64,000 bases of DNA from JAJTGZ01 sp964403525 (GTDB lineage: Bacteria > Planctomycetota > Phycisphaerae > Phycisphaerales > UBA1924): NCBI GenBank assembly GCA_964403525.1, contig CAYOGE010000010.1, positions 1 through 64,000 on the forward strand, in the 5' to 3' direction. The translations under genes and the position numbers were made by a program. The notes below the pieces were generated by a model, which searched no databases, was not told the origin of the DNA, and saw nothing but the letters and a program-made list of their open reading frames with translations. Below are positions 25,208-33,700 of this stretch, piece after piece. Each line of letters begins with the position of its first letter. Position 1 is the stretch's first letter.

Positions 25208-25875
25208 CCCTCTCGTCGGATACCAACCCGCCCAAGAAGGGCATGAACTGGGGGCCCGCGCTGGCGATGGCGGTGCTGCTGCTGCTTGGCGCGTGGGTCG
25301 CCTTTGCGCCGGATGTGCCCCAGCCCAGGCCCGAGGGTGCCGAGCGAGCCAAGCTCAGCATCGGCCAGGTGAAGGGTGTTCTGGAATGGATGCCAAGCCT
25401 GCCACCAAGCGGCTCATCGGCCGAACGGAAGCCCGAGACCTTTACGATCAACTACCGTGATGGCACCAGCTCTGGGCCGCTCGGCCGCGGGCAGATCGAG
25501 TCACTCCTGGGGCCCGCAGCCGTCGCGCAGATCACCAGCGGCGGCAGCAACTGGCTCTTCCGGGCGTTCAATGTGTCGAACTGGTTTGGCGTCGCCTGGG
25601 TGTCGCTCGGCTTTGGCGGGCAGATCGTCTTTGGCGGCCGCTGGATCGTGCAGTGGCTCGCCAGCGAGAAGGTGAAGTCGAGCTCCGTGCCGGTGTCGTT
25701 CTGGTGGATGAGCCTCGCCGGCAGCGTCGTGCTGTTTGCCTACTTCGTCTGGCGGAACGATGTAGTGGGCGTCATGGGCCAGACCAGCGGCGTCGTCATC
25801 TACGCCCGAAACATCCAGCTCATCCGCCGGCAGGCCCGCCGGGCCGCTTCTGAGGCCGCGGTCCCCGCCGCCTGA
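25204..25875 (+). CDS. Lipid-A-disaccharide-synthase N-terminal-like (LAB_N) membrane protein
   Basis: 223 residues. N-terminal membrane helix (PALAMAVLLLLGAWVAFAP), a soluble loop with FTINYRDGTSSGPLGRGQIE, then a LAB_N domain of three helices: VAWVSLGFGGQIVFGGRWIV, SVPVSFWWMSLAGSVVLFAY and VVGVMGQTSGVVIYARNIQL. The invariant R-W-x3-W and SxPxxFW patterns are present (RWIVQW, SVPVSFWW). Stand-alone LAB_N proteins are small membrane proteins of uncertain role near glycolipid genes. Coupled to the upstream glycosyltransferase. Confidence 0.85.
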   Translation: MTLSSDTNPPKKGMNWGPALAMAVLLLLGAWVAFAPDVPQPRPEGAERAKLSIGQVKGVLEWMPSLPPSGSSAERKPETFTINYRDGTSSGPLGRGQIESLLGPAAVAQITSGGSNWLFRAFNVSNWFGVAWVSLGFGGQIVFGGRWIVQWLASEKVKSSSVPVSFWWMSLAGSVVLFAYFVWRNDVVGVMGQTSGVVIYARNIQLIRRQARRAASEAAVPAA

Positions 25876-25916
25876 CCCCCTCCAGAGGGGCGGGTGTTGC
25901 AATCGGGCCCTGAAAC

Positions 25917-25929
25917 GGGGATGATCCCC
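25917..25929 (+). promoter_or_regulatory. Small hairpin GGGGATGATCCCC covering the start region of the next gene
   Basis: A perfect 4-bp GC stem with a 5-base loop ends 2 bases before the ATG at 25932 and includes the only Shine-Dalgarno-like G run. It could modulate initiation; this is speculative. Confidence 0.3.
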
Positions 25930-25931
25930 GC

Positions 25932-26552
25932 ATGCGGGCATTCCTCGACGAGCGATCAATTGATGTTCCCGACGGCTCAGTCGCGTCTGCGATCGCGACG
26001 GCTCGTGCCGCCGCGGGCGCGAGCGGCCGCATCGTGGTTGACATTCTCGTCGACGGGGAGCGCCTCGACGACGAGGCGCTCGACTCTCCGAGCACACTCC
26101 CAGCGGGGGACATTGAGCTCAAGTGCATCTCGGCCGACCCTCGCCGGTTGGTTGCGGAGAGCTTCACGGATGTTGCAAACGCGCTCGCCAGCGCTCGCCC
26201 GGCGCAGCACGAAGCGGCCGAGGCGCTCCAGACGGGCAAGCTCGACGCAGCGTTTGAGAACATCGCCGGCGTCCTTGAGGTCTGGGACGCGGTCCACCGC
26301 GTGACCGAGCAGGGCCCGGCGCTGATCGGCGTCTCGCTCGCCGCGCTCGAGCAGGACGCCACTCCAGACGGCGGGGGTGTTCAGGCGGCGCTTGTGTCAC
26401 TCTCGGGCACGCTGCAGCAGGTGAAAGAAGCCGTTGCAGCGCAGGACTGGTCGACCCTCGCTGACCTGCTCAGCCACGAGCTTGACGGAGCAGCCGAGCA
26501 CTGGTCAAAGCTCCTGCTGGCGCTCGCAAAGCGGGCAGAGGGCGGAGTGTGA
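25932..26552 (+). CDS. Uncharacterised protein, first of a coupled pair
   Basis: 206 residues, no recognised family. Residues 1-75 look like a small beta-grasp-like or ubiquitin-like module (VVDILVDGERLDDEALD, GDIELKCISADPRRLV). The rest is helical (FTDVANALASARPAQHEAAE, LDAAFENIAGVLEVWDAVHR, WSTLADLLSHELDGAAEHWS). No signal peptide or membrane helix, so cytoplasmic. The gene overlaps the next one by 4 bp (GTGA), so the products probably work together. An N-terminal domain followed by helical bundles somewhat recalls flagellar secretion chaperones, and the flagellar block lies nearby, but I have no firm evidence. Confidence 0.7.
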   Translation: MRAFLDERSIDVPDGSVASAIATARAAAGASGRIVVDILVDGERLDDEALDSPSTLPAGDIELKCISADPRRLVAESFTDVANALASARPAQHEAAEALQTGKLDAAFENIAGVLEVWDAVHRVTEQGPALIGVSLAALEQDATPDGGGVQAALVSLSGTLQQVKEAVAAQDWSTLADLLSHELDGAAEHWSKLLLALAKRAEGGV

Positions 26553-27436
26553 GCGAAGCCTCCCGTCAGCGCCAGCCCGGTCCGCGCGCTCAGCCAGCGT
26601 CCGACCCGCCGGAAGAAGCATCCGGCACGCCGGCGACAGCGGTAAGCCTCTCCAAAATCGACCAGGCCATGGAGGACGCGAGCGTTGCGCTTGTCCAGCG
26701 GAAGTACTTCGCCGTTGAGCGCATCTGCTCCGAAGCATTGCGGACGGCGATCGCCGCCGAAGACTTCGAGCGGGCGGCGCGGATCTGCATGCCGCTCCAG
26801 GAGGCACGGCGGCTCAAACGCCAGTTGGCGATCGACGCGAACCACGTTGAGATCGTCAAGGACCCCGTCGCCGACGGCATGACAATCCGGCCGGGGTGCT
26901 ATGTCGTGTGCCCGCCGCGGGTGGGGGCGGAAGCACGCACCATCCGCCAACTCGCCGACGCGGCGGAGGTGCCGGTCGTGGTGATTGCGCGCGAGCCGGC
27001 GACCCGCGCCGGGCTCTGCCCGATTGTCGCCGTCGGGCCGGTCACCGTCCGTGCGTTCATCGCCGAGCCTGCCCCGGCGGTCGCCAAGGGCGCGCCCCGA
27101 TCACGGAAGGGGGCCAAGGCCGCCGCGACCCCGCCGGTGGCGCAGCCGCCGGTGACGTTCGGCCCGTGGGCCCCACCCCCGATCGAATGGGTCCTCGCCG
27201 CGAGCGAAGCCCTCGGCGATGCGGCGCTGGCGCTGGCGACATCGCCCGTTGCCGCCGACCGCGCTTGCGAGCTCTTTGCCCGACTGCAGTCGTGCCCTGA
27301 CCACGAGAAGCTGCACCAGCGCCTGATGGAGGCGTGCGAACTGGCCGCCCGCGAGCCGCGCAAGAAGAAGTCCGCCGCGCCGCTCCCGCCGGAGCTTGAC
27401 GAGTTTGGCGAAGGTTCGCTCAGCTCAGAGGAATAG
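26549..27436 (+). CDS. Uncharacterised helical protein, second of a coupled pair
   Basis: 295 residues, GTG start inside the previous stop. N-terminal 30 residues are disordered. Residues 35-95 form a helical hairpin (QAMEDASVALVQRKYFAVER, TAIAAEDFERAARICMPLQE) like TPR-type repeats. Residues 110-170 resemble a small alpha/beta domain (MTIRPGCYVVCPPRVGAEAR, VPVVVIAREPATRAGLCPIV). After a Lys/Ala/Pro linker comes a second helical part (IEWVLAASEALGDAALALAT and QSCPDHEKLHQRLMEACELA). Cytoplasmic by appearance. I do not recognise the family; function unknown. Confidence 0.7.
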   Translation: MSEASRQRQPGPRAQPASDPPEEASGTPATAVSLSKIDQAMEDASVALVQRKYFAVERICSEALRTAIAAEDFERAARICMPLQEARRLKRQLAIDANHVEIVKDPVADGMTIRPGCYVVCPPRVGAEARTIRQLADAAEVPVVVIAREPATRAGLCPIVAVGPVTVRAFIAEPAPAVAKGAPRSRKGAKAAATPPVAQPPVTFGPWAPPPIEWVLAASEALGDAALALATSPVAADRACELFARLQSCPDHEKLHQRLMEACELAAREPRKKKSAAPLPPELDEFGEGSLSSEE

Positions 27437-27471
27437 GGCGTGGCAGCCGCACGCCCGGCGGTGGCGCAATG

Positions 27472-27499
27472 AAAAAGCGCCCGCGACAACGCGAGCGCT
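27472..27499 (-). terminator. Intrinsic terminator of the glycine-zipper lipoprotein gene
   Basis: On the minus strand: AGCGCTCGCG, loop TTGT, CGCGGGCGCT, then TTTTC. It begins 30 bases after the lipoprotein stop. The same hairpin lies 3' of the plus-strand pair ending at 27436, without a U run in that direction. Confidence 0.75.
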
Positions 27500-27528
27500 G
27501 CCTTGAATCAAGTAAGCTCGATCGCTCG

Positions 27529-27822
27529 TTACCAGCGGCCGTTGCTGGTGCCGCCGCCGCTGCTGACACCGGCGCCGCCGGTGCTGTTGTTGCGTGCGTT
27601 CTGGTCGCCGACAACTGCGCCGCCGATGCCGCCGGCGACAGCGCCGATCGCAGCACCCTTGCCCGCGCTGCCGGTGACCGAGCCGATCGCCAGGCCGCCC
27701 AGTGCGCCGAGCGTTGCGCCCGAGAGCGCACCCTCACCGGCGTTGTTGCAGGCGGTCAGAGAGAGGACGCTCGCGGTAAGAGCGGTAAGGGCGATCAACT
27801 TTTTCATTGCTGTGCGTGCCAT
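27529..27822 (-). CDS. Glycine-zipper lipoprotein
   Basis: 97 residues. A lipoprotein signal (KKLIALTALTASVLSLTAC) has the lipobox L-T-A-C with Cys at residue 25. The mature part is a glycine zipper (LSGATLGALGGLAIGSVTG, GAAIGAVAGGIGGAVVG) of the YMGG/OsmB kind, followed by a Gly/Ser/Asn tail. Such proteins are small envelope lipoproteins, often abundant or stress-linked. The ATG at 27822 is preferred over the one at 27807 because CGGAG lies 9 bases before it. Monocistronic, with its own terminator. 27823-27995 holds no gene. Confidence 0.88.
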   Translation of the reverse strand: MARTAMKKLIALTALTASVLSLTACNNAGEGALSGATLGALGGLAIGSVTGSAGKGAAIGAVAGGIGGAVVGDQNARNNSTGGAGVSSGGGTSNGRW

Positions 27823-27995
27823 TGTTTAGACTCCGCGCGGCCTCGGGGCCGCATTTGTTTAACGATCACTAACCATATCTGGTTTCGACGGTCTGGATGA
27901 CTGGATGCAGAGTTTGCAGCGAATAGGAACAACACCCTAACGCGGATCGGGCGTACAGCCTTTGGGAGATGGCCTGTGGCCCGTCAGCCGCCTCG

Positions 27996-28721
27996 TTAGT
28001 TATTGAACACACCCTTGGGCAAGTTGGCGAGCGCTTCGCGCTGCGGCACAGCCCGGTCCAGCAGGTTCCGGATGGCATCAAGCTGTGTCCGAATGATCGC
28101 CGACCTGCGGAGGGCGTCCCCTTCGGCGAGCAGGCGGTACTTCAGTTCCGGGTCGGGGAGCACGCTGAAGGTGACCAGTTCAAGGATCGCAGAGGTCGGC
28201 ACATCCTCGTCGGCAAGGTGACCCACAATCGCCTTTGCCTCACGCAAGTCGCGCAGGCTGGTGCCGGCGAACAGGGCCGTCAGCCGCGAGCGCTCCGACA
28301 TCATCGTGTCTTCTTCTGTGTCCACCCCGACTGGGCGCAGGTGCGCCAGCCGGTAGGGCTTGCCGTGGTCCTGCGGCTCGAGTTCCTGGATGATCTGGGC
28401 GCGGCACACGCCCTGCAAGAGCAGGTTGTACCTCCCGTCGTCGAGGCGGTGGTGCTGCACGACCTGGCCGACGCAGACGGCGGGGCGCACTGCCGGCGGC
28501 ATCGAATCACCCGGTTCGTCGTGGTCCTTCCACGAGTTGTCGGCGTAGACCGCCAGGGCAAGCTGCCCGCTCCCCTCCAGCACGTCGCGCGTCAGCGCCC
28601 GGTAGCGCTTCTCGAAGATGTGGACCGGGAGCACCGCGTGGGGCATCAGCGTCACCTGCGCCAGCGGGAACAGCGGCATCGGCTTGCCGAAATCGACGGA
28701 GATCGATTCGCCCTCGCTCAT
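27996..28721 (-). CDS. LON-substrate-binding-domain protein
   Basis: 241 residues carrying only the N-terminal Lon (PUA-like) domain and a helical tail, with no AAA or protease domain. Signature: PMPLFPLAQVTLMPHAVLPV followed by HIFEKRYRALTRDVLEG, then VGQVVQHHRLDDGRYNLLLQ and GVCRAQIIQELEP. Such proteins are widespread; function is not settled (peptide or substrate binding is assumed). Start 28721 is set by GGAG 8 bases upstream, overlapping the end of the yhaM-like gene; the gap between the two is 5 bp, so one operon. Confidence 0.9.
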   Translation of the reverse strand: MSEGESISVDFGKPMPLFPLAQVTLMPHAVLPVHIFEKRYRALTRDVLEGSGQLALAVYADNSWKDHDEPGDSMPPAVRPAVCVGQVVQHHRLDDGRYNLLLQGVCRAQIIQELEPQDHGKPYRLAHLRPVGVDTEEDTMMSERSRLTALFAGTSLRDLREAKAIVGHLADEDVPTSAILELVTFSVLPDPELKYRLLAEGDALRRSAIIRTQLDAIRNLLDRAVPQREALANLPKGVFNN

Positions 28722-28726
28722 GGCCG

Positions 28727-29749
28727 TTACTCCTTCAGCGGGTCGGGCTTGAACAGCTTGGTGTCCAGCGCCCACTGCTTCTCGGTGAAGTTTCCACCCA
28801 GGTTTCCTACCGGCGCTTCGCGGTCGGGGCGGGCGGCCGCGAGTGAGATAAACGTCTTGGCGTCGAGGTTGTCCAGCATCGCCACGAGGATGGCCTCCGG
28901 CGTTGACGGCACCTTGGCGGCGCCGAACTCGGGCTTATCGTGGTGGCTGATGATGATGTGCTGGAGCACCGTCACGGCGTACTTTGGCAGCCTGATGCCG
29001 GCGGTGCGCATCACCTGCTGCGAGCGGTCGTGCAGCATGATCGCGCCCTCGACCAGGTGCCCGATCAGCTCGCCGCGGTCGCTGTAGCTGAAGGCACGGT
29101 CCCACACCAGCTCGCGCGTCTTGCCAAGGTCGTGGAGGAAGAGCCCCATCATCACGATGTCGCGGTTGATCTTGGGGTAGAGCGGGCAGACCGCGTCGGC
29201 CAGGCGCAACAGGTTCAGCGTGTGCTCCAGCAGCCCCCCGATGTACGCGTGGTGCATCGACTTGGCGGCGGGCGCCTGCTTGAACATGGCCATCAGGGGC
29301 GCGTCGTCGAGGTAGACCTTCGCCAGCGCCTTCATCCCCGCGTGCTCGAGCGTGCCAAGGAGCGTGACAACCTCGGCGAACATTTTCTCCGGGTCGTTGG
29401 CCGAGACGGGCAGCAGCTCGCGCATCTGCTCGATCGTCGCTTCCGACGGCGCGATGCTGCGCAGGATGATCTGCATCTCCCCCTGGTAGGCCTGCGTCTC
29501 ACCCTCGAGGTAGGCGAACCCTTCGGCGGGCAGGCTCTCGTACGTCTCGCGGTCGATCGACCACATGCGCCCGGCCATCTCCCCCGTTTTGTCCTTTACC
29601 AGCACCTTCAGGAACGGCTTGTCGTTCTTCGTGCGCCCCAGCTGCGTGTTGCTGATGCAAAAGAGCCCCTGCACGTACTCGGACGGCTCAAGCTGGGTGA
29701 TGTAGCGGCGGCTGCCGGGCGTGTTGGTTGGCGCTGCGGTGGTCGTCAT
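28727..29749 (-). CDS. OB-fold/HD-domain 3'-5' exoribonuclease (YhaM-like)
   Basis: 340 residues. The N-terminal OB-fold (residues 20-110) shows YVQGLFCISNTQLGRTKNDK and VKDKTGEMAGRMWSID. The HD domain (about 165-310) has HHAYIGGLLEHTLNLLRLAD, MGLFLHDLGKTRELVWDRAF (metal-binding HD) and HIIISHHDKPEFGAAKVPST with PEAILVAMLDNLDAK. This is the YhaM architecture, a 3'-5' exonuclease of RNA and single-stranded DNA. Operon with the LON-domain gene. The mRNA is probably leaderless (TACACT 7 bases before ATG). Confidence 0.88.
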   Translation of the reverse strand: MTTTAAPTNTPGSRRYITQLEPSEYVQGLFCISNTQLGRTKNDKPFLKVLVKDKTGEMAGRMWSIDRETYESLPAEGFAYLEGETQAYQGEMQIILRSIAPSEATIEQMRELLPVSANDPEKMFAEVVTLLGTLEHAGMKALAKVYLDDAPLMAMFKQAPAAKSMHHAYIGGLLEHTLNLLRLADAVCPLYPKINRDIVMMGLFLHDLGKTRELVWDRAFSYSDRGELIGHLVEGAIMLHDRSQQVMRTAGIRLPKYAVTVLQHIIISHHDKPEFGAAKVPSTPEAILVAMLDNLDAKTFISLAAARPDREAPVGNLGGNFTEKQWALDTKLFKPDPLKE

Positions 29750-29756
29750 ATCCGTA

Positions 29757-29784
29757 AGTGTAGGGAACGCCCGCGGAACAGCAA
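29757..29784 (-). promoter_or_regulatory. Promoter of the yhaM-like/LON operon (TTGCTG-N16-TACACT)
   Basis: Read on the minus strand: TTGCTG, 16 bases, TACACT, then 7 bases to the ATG at 29749. Start would coincide with the codon, giving a leaderless message. Confidence 0.55.
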
Positions 29785-29800
29785 CCCCTCGCGGGCGAGG

Positions 29801-30745
29801 CTACGACCGCCCTGACAGCAAGACCAGCACGGCGAGGTCGTAGCCCGCGTGCGTCCCTACCACCACCCCGAAGCCACGGGAGAGATAGACACAGGCGAAG
29901 TACGCCCCCGCGGCGGTGTAAAACAACGCGTTGCCCCACCGCACCCGCGCCAGCGCTGCGCCCGGCCCCTGATTCACGAGCGTCTCCACCGCCGAGAAGA
30001 ACCCCTGGCCCGTTTGCGGGTCGTAGGTAAACGCCGCGTCGTGGTAGACCGCAAAGCAGAGCGAAGTCAGGGCCACGCACACCACCGCGCGCGTCCCTTT
30101 CGATGTCACAAACGACTTGAGGATCGTGTCGGTCGCCGCGATCATGATCAGGCGGAAGAGCAGTTCCTCGTACACCCCCGCACCCACCGCGATCGTTGCC
30201 CGTGCCTGCCACGGCATGGTGCGCAGCGAATCACCCGCCTGGGCCGCCGCCGCCAGCGCGCTCCCCCCGGTGCCAGCCCCGGTCATCCGAGCCGCGGCGT
30301 CTGTGACCACCGCCGCCAGCACGATCAGCGGCAGCACCCACATCGCCGACTCAAGGAACATCCCCATGACCACCATCGGTCGGACGGCCCAGCGGTCGTG
30401 CCGGATGACGTGCATCACCATCAGCACCACGGCGATCATGATGCCGGGCACCATCAGGCCGATCACGCCGAAGTGCTCGAAGAAGAGGTTCAGCAGCGAC
30501 TCCGCGCGGATCTGCGTCGTCACGTTCGCCGCCGGGTCGCGCAGGAACCAGATCGACCCCACCTCGTAGAGCACGATCAGCGGCACGAGAAAGACCAGCG
30601 CGTGCAGGGGCAGGCGCGAGAGCGTCCAGTAGTCGTCACGCCACCGGTCCGGCGTGGCCGCCTTCGCCTTCGTCCGATGCCGCTCCTGAATTCGACGCAC
30701 GTTCGACAAGGCCGCATCATTCGCAGCGGACAGGGTCCCCGCCAC
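29801..30745 (-). CDS. CPBP-family intramembrane metalloprotease
   Basis: 314 residues, about seven hydrophobic segments (first LPLHALVFLVPLIVLYEVGS). The CPBP/Abi motifs are present: motif 1 YEELLFRLIM (EExxxR), motif 2 SLCFAVYHDAAF (xxxH) and motif 3 VVVGTHAGYDLAVLV. Glu and His residues would bind zinc as in CAAX prenyl endopeptidase Rce1. Roles in bacteria range from peptide maturation to immunity; nothing here narrows it. The start is GTG at 30745 without a good ribosome-binding site; GTG 30700 is an alternative. It lies 51 bp upstream of the yhaM-like operon with the latter's promoter in between. Confidence 0.82.
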   Translation of the reverse strand: MAGTLSAANDAALSNVRRIQERHRTKAKAATPDRWRDDYWTLSRLPLHALVFLVPLIVLYEVGSIWFLRDPAANVTTQIRAESLLNLFFEHFGVIGLMVPGIMIAVVLMVMHVIRHDRWAVRPMVVMGMFLESAMWVLPLIVLAAVVTDAAARMTGAGTGGSALAAAAQAGDSLRTMPWQARATIAVGAGVYEELLFRLIMIAATDTILKSFVTSKGTRAVVCVALTSLCFAVYHDAAFTYDPQTGQGFFSAVETLVNQGPGAALARVRWGNALFYTAAGAYFACVYLSRGFGVVVGTHAGYDLAVLVLLSGRS

Positions 30746-30786
30746 GGAAGAGAGGTGCCCTTTGCGAGGGGCTGCCCACGCCGCGA

Positions 30787-33700
30787 TCAGCTGCAGCCAG
30801 CAAAGAAGAGGTCGATGAACGCGATGAAGTCGTTGTTGTCGAACCGACCGTCCCGGCCGCGCACGCCGCCCTGGGCGCCCAGATCGGCCCGTTCGTTCTG
30901 GTCGAAGAACAAGTTGATAAAGACGACAAAGTCGTTGTTGTCAAAGTGTCCGTCGGGCCCGGCCGCACCGCCCTGGCTCCCCACATCCGCCGGGGAGAGG
31001 ACGAACGTCCGCGCGGGTGTGGCTGCGCTGATGCAGGCGGTGCCGAGAGCGTCTGAGTAGTGGGCGGTGACGGTGCACGCGATGTCAGCTTCCCCCCCGT
31101 TGCCGCCGCCGAGCAACGCGCCCGGCAGGCTGAGAGTGGCCGTGACGGCCGAGGGAACCGCACCCGCGTCGATCGGCTGCCCGTTCAACGTCCACTGATA
31201 GCTCAGCGCTGCCCCGGGGGCCGTGGCTTGAACGGCGGCCTGTGTCGTCGAACTGAAGCAGACGTCTTGCATCCCCCTCTGCGGCGCGACCGTGAACTGT
31301 GGACCGTAGCAGAGCAGCCAGGTGTCGCCCAGTGTGCCGCCCGCGCCCTGGCCGCCAAAGATGACGACCGCTTTGCGTTCCGGGTCGAAAGCCATACCGT
31401 GGCTTGAGCGGCCCGGTGGCGTCGGCCCGTCGGTGATGACCGGGGTCCAGCGCCCGCCCCTGTACTCCCAGAGGTCGTTCAGGGGCGTCCCATCACCGCC
31501 GACGCCGCCGAAGAGAATCGTGGCATCGCGGACGGGGTCGTAGACCATGGTGTGGCCAAACCGCGGTTGCGGCCCGCCGACCGGCAGCGGCGTCCAGCTC
31601 TCGTTTAGATTCCACGTGTCACCCCAGATGGTGCCGTTGGCGCCGGTCCGGCCGCCGAAGAGCAGCGTGCTGAAGCTGCGGTTGGTCACGGTCTGGGCCA
31701 TCGCGCCGCGCCCGCGGATCGGCGGCACGACCCCAGCCCCCGCCGAAACCTGCGTCCAGTCCTGTCCGGCGAAACCGCCGATGCTCCACGTGTCGTTCAG
31801 CGGTGTGGAGCTGTAGTTCTCACCGCCAAACAGCAGCATGCCGTCGAACGTGGGGGCGGCCATTGACCAGAATCGGGCGGAAGGGGCGGTAGAAAGGCCG
31901 CCCGAGATGTTCACCCACCGCTCGCCGTCAAACGAGTAGGTATCCGCGCCGGCACCGTAGCCCCCAAACAGGAGCAGGCCGCCGAAGTCTGAACCGGCGA
32001 GCGCGCTGGCAGTGCGCGGCGAAACGTTCGCCGTCTGAACGTGCCGCCAGCGGAGGCCGTCGAATGCCCACGTGTCGCCGTACGTTCCACCGGGCCCACT
32101 GCCCGCGACGACAAGGCTCTCGGAGGTGCCGCCAGCCCACGCCATGCTCAGTTCGGTGCGCGCAGCGGGAGCCGATGGAGAATTGATCTGTACCCACCGG
32201 GGCCTGGGCAGGCCCGGGTTGCCCGCTCCGGTGGCGACGGCGGATGCGCACCCGTAGGAAATGAGGCAGTCATACTGCTCATTGCCCGGGCGGTGCATCG
32301 GTAGCCGCAGGGTGGGCGAGTTGGCGGTCTCGTTCTCGCTGACAGGAATGGCCTGACCGCTGACACGCCATTGGTAGCGGATCATCGAACCGGGGAACGC
32401 CGAAGCGGAGGCGGTGAGCGAGACCTGCTGACCGGGCGTGCCCAGGACCGCGTACGGTGAACAATCGACCTCTCGCGTGATCGTGGTGGAGGCCGAGAGC
32501 TCAACCGGCGTGAAGCCGATGCGGTAGACGCTCTGGCCAACGCTGTAGACAGCTTCGCCGTTGGGCAGCACCGCTACCGCGAGCGGGAGGCTCGGCGGCG
32601 TGCTTGCCACGTCGCCCCACGCGCGCCCGTCAAAGCGGGCGACCCGGTAGATGCCGACGTTGCCCGGCAGCACGTTGAACCCGCCGCACGCCAGCAACGA
32701 CCCGTCCGCCATGACCGCCAAACCCGTTGTGAAACTGAAGTTGCCCGCCCCGGTGTTCGCGTAGTTCTCCCAGGTCGAGCCCGTCCAGCGGACGAGCGTA
32801 CGCGCCGCGGCGCCTCCCACAGTCAGCAGTGCGCCGCCGGCCACCGGCGATCCGTCAGGGAGGATGGCCATCGCTCGCACGTTGCCGTACACCGGCTGAG
32901 GGAGTGTTGACCAGCTGCCGCCGTTGAACACATGGATCGTGCTGGCGGCTACGCCGCCGACGGTGGAATCAGTCGATGCATACACCTTGCCCGCACGGTC
33001 CATCGCGCACGCAAAGACCTCAGACGTCGGACCTCCCGAGGTGCCAACGCGCGCCAGCACCCCGTCAGCACCGCCGAACCGGGCGACAAACGCGGCGTCG
33101 CTCGCGATCGACTGCCAGTTGCTCGCACCGCCAAACGAGCCGAACACGATCATGTCACCCTCTGGCAAGGGTGATGCAGCGACGCCGTTGACAGCCCCCG
33201 GCCCGCTCACAATGGCGACCGGTTCGTAGACCTGGCCGTTCCAACGCCACGCGGGCGAGGCTCCAAAGGCGAGTTCCGGCCCACTCCGGTAGTACTGCGT
33301 GCCCGGCGCGCTGCGCGCGGCCAGGTAGCGGACATCCTGTCCCGGAGGAGTCGGAGCCCAACCCGGTGCGATCTGCTCAGACCATGTGGATCGCAGGGTG
33401 GCGATCCGGTTGGCCGATACGCCGTTGATAGACGTGAATGCCCCTCCGATGATCAGATCACCATTCGGCAGCGTGCGCACCAGCGACAAGTTGCCGTTCG
33501 CTCCGCTTCCGACCGTGCGCCAAGTGGCAGGCGAGCCGTTGGGCCCACCGGCACGGCAACTCAATCGACTGAGCTGCAGATCGTCCGCGAGGCTTGCGGC
33601 GACGAGCGAGCCGTCGGCCGCCCAGGTGAGCGAGATCACAAACCCCAAGGGATTTGGCGCTGGTGGGGCGCCAGCCTCCCAAGTCAAACCGTTCCAGTAG

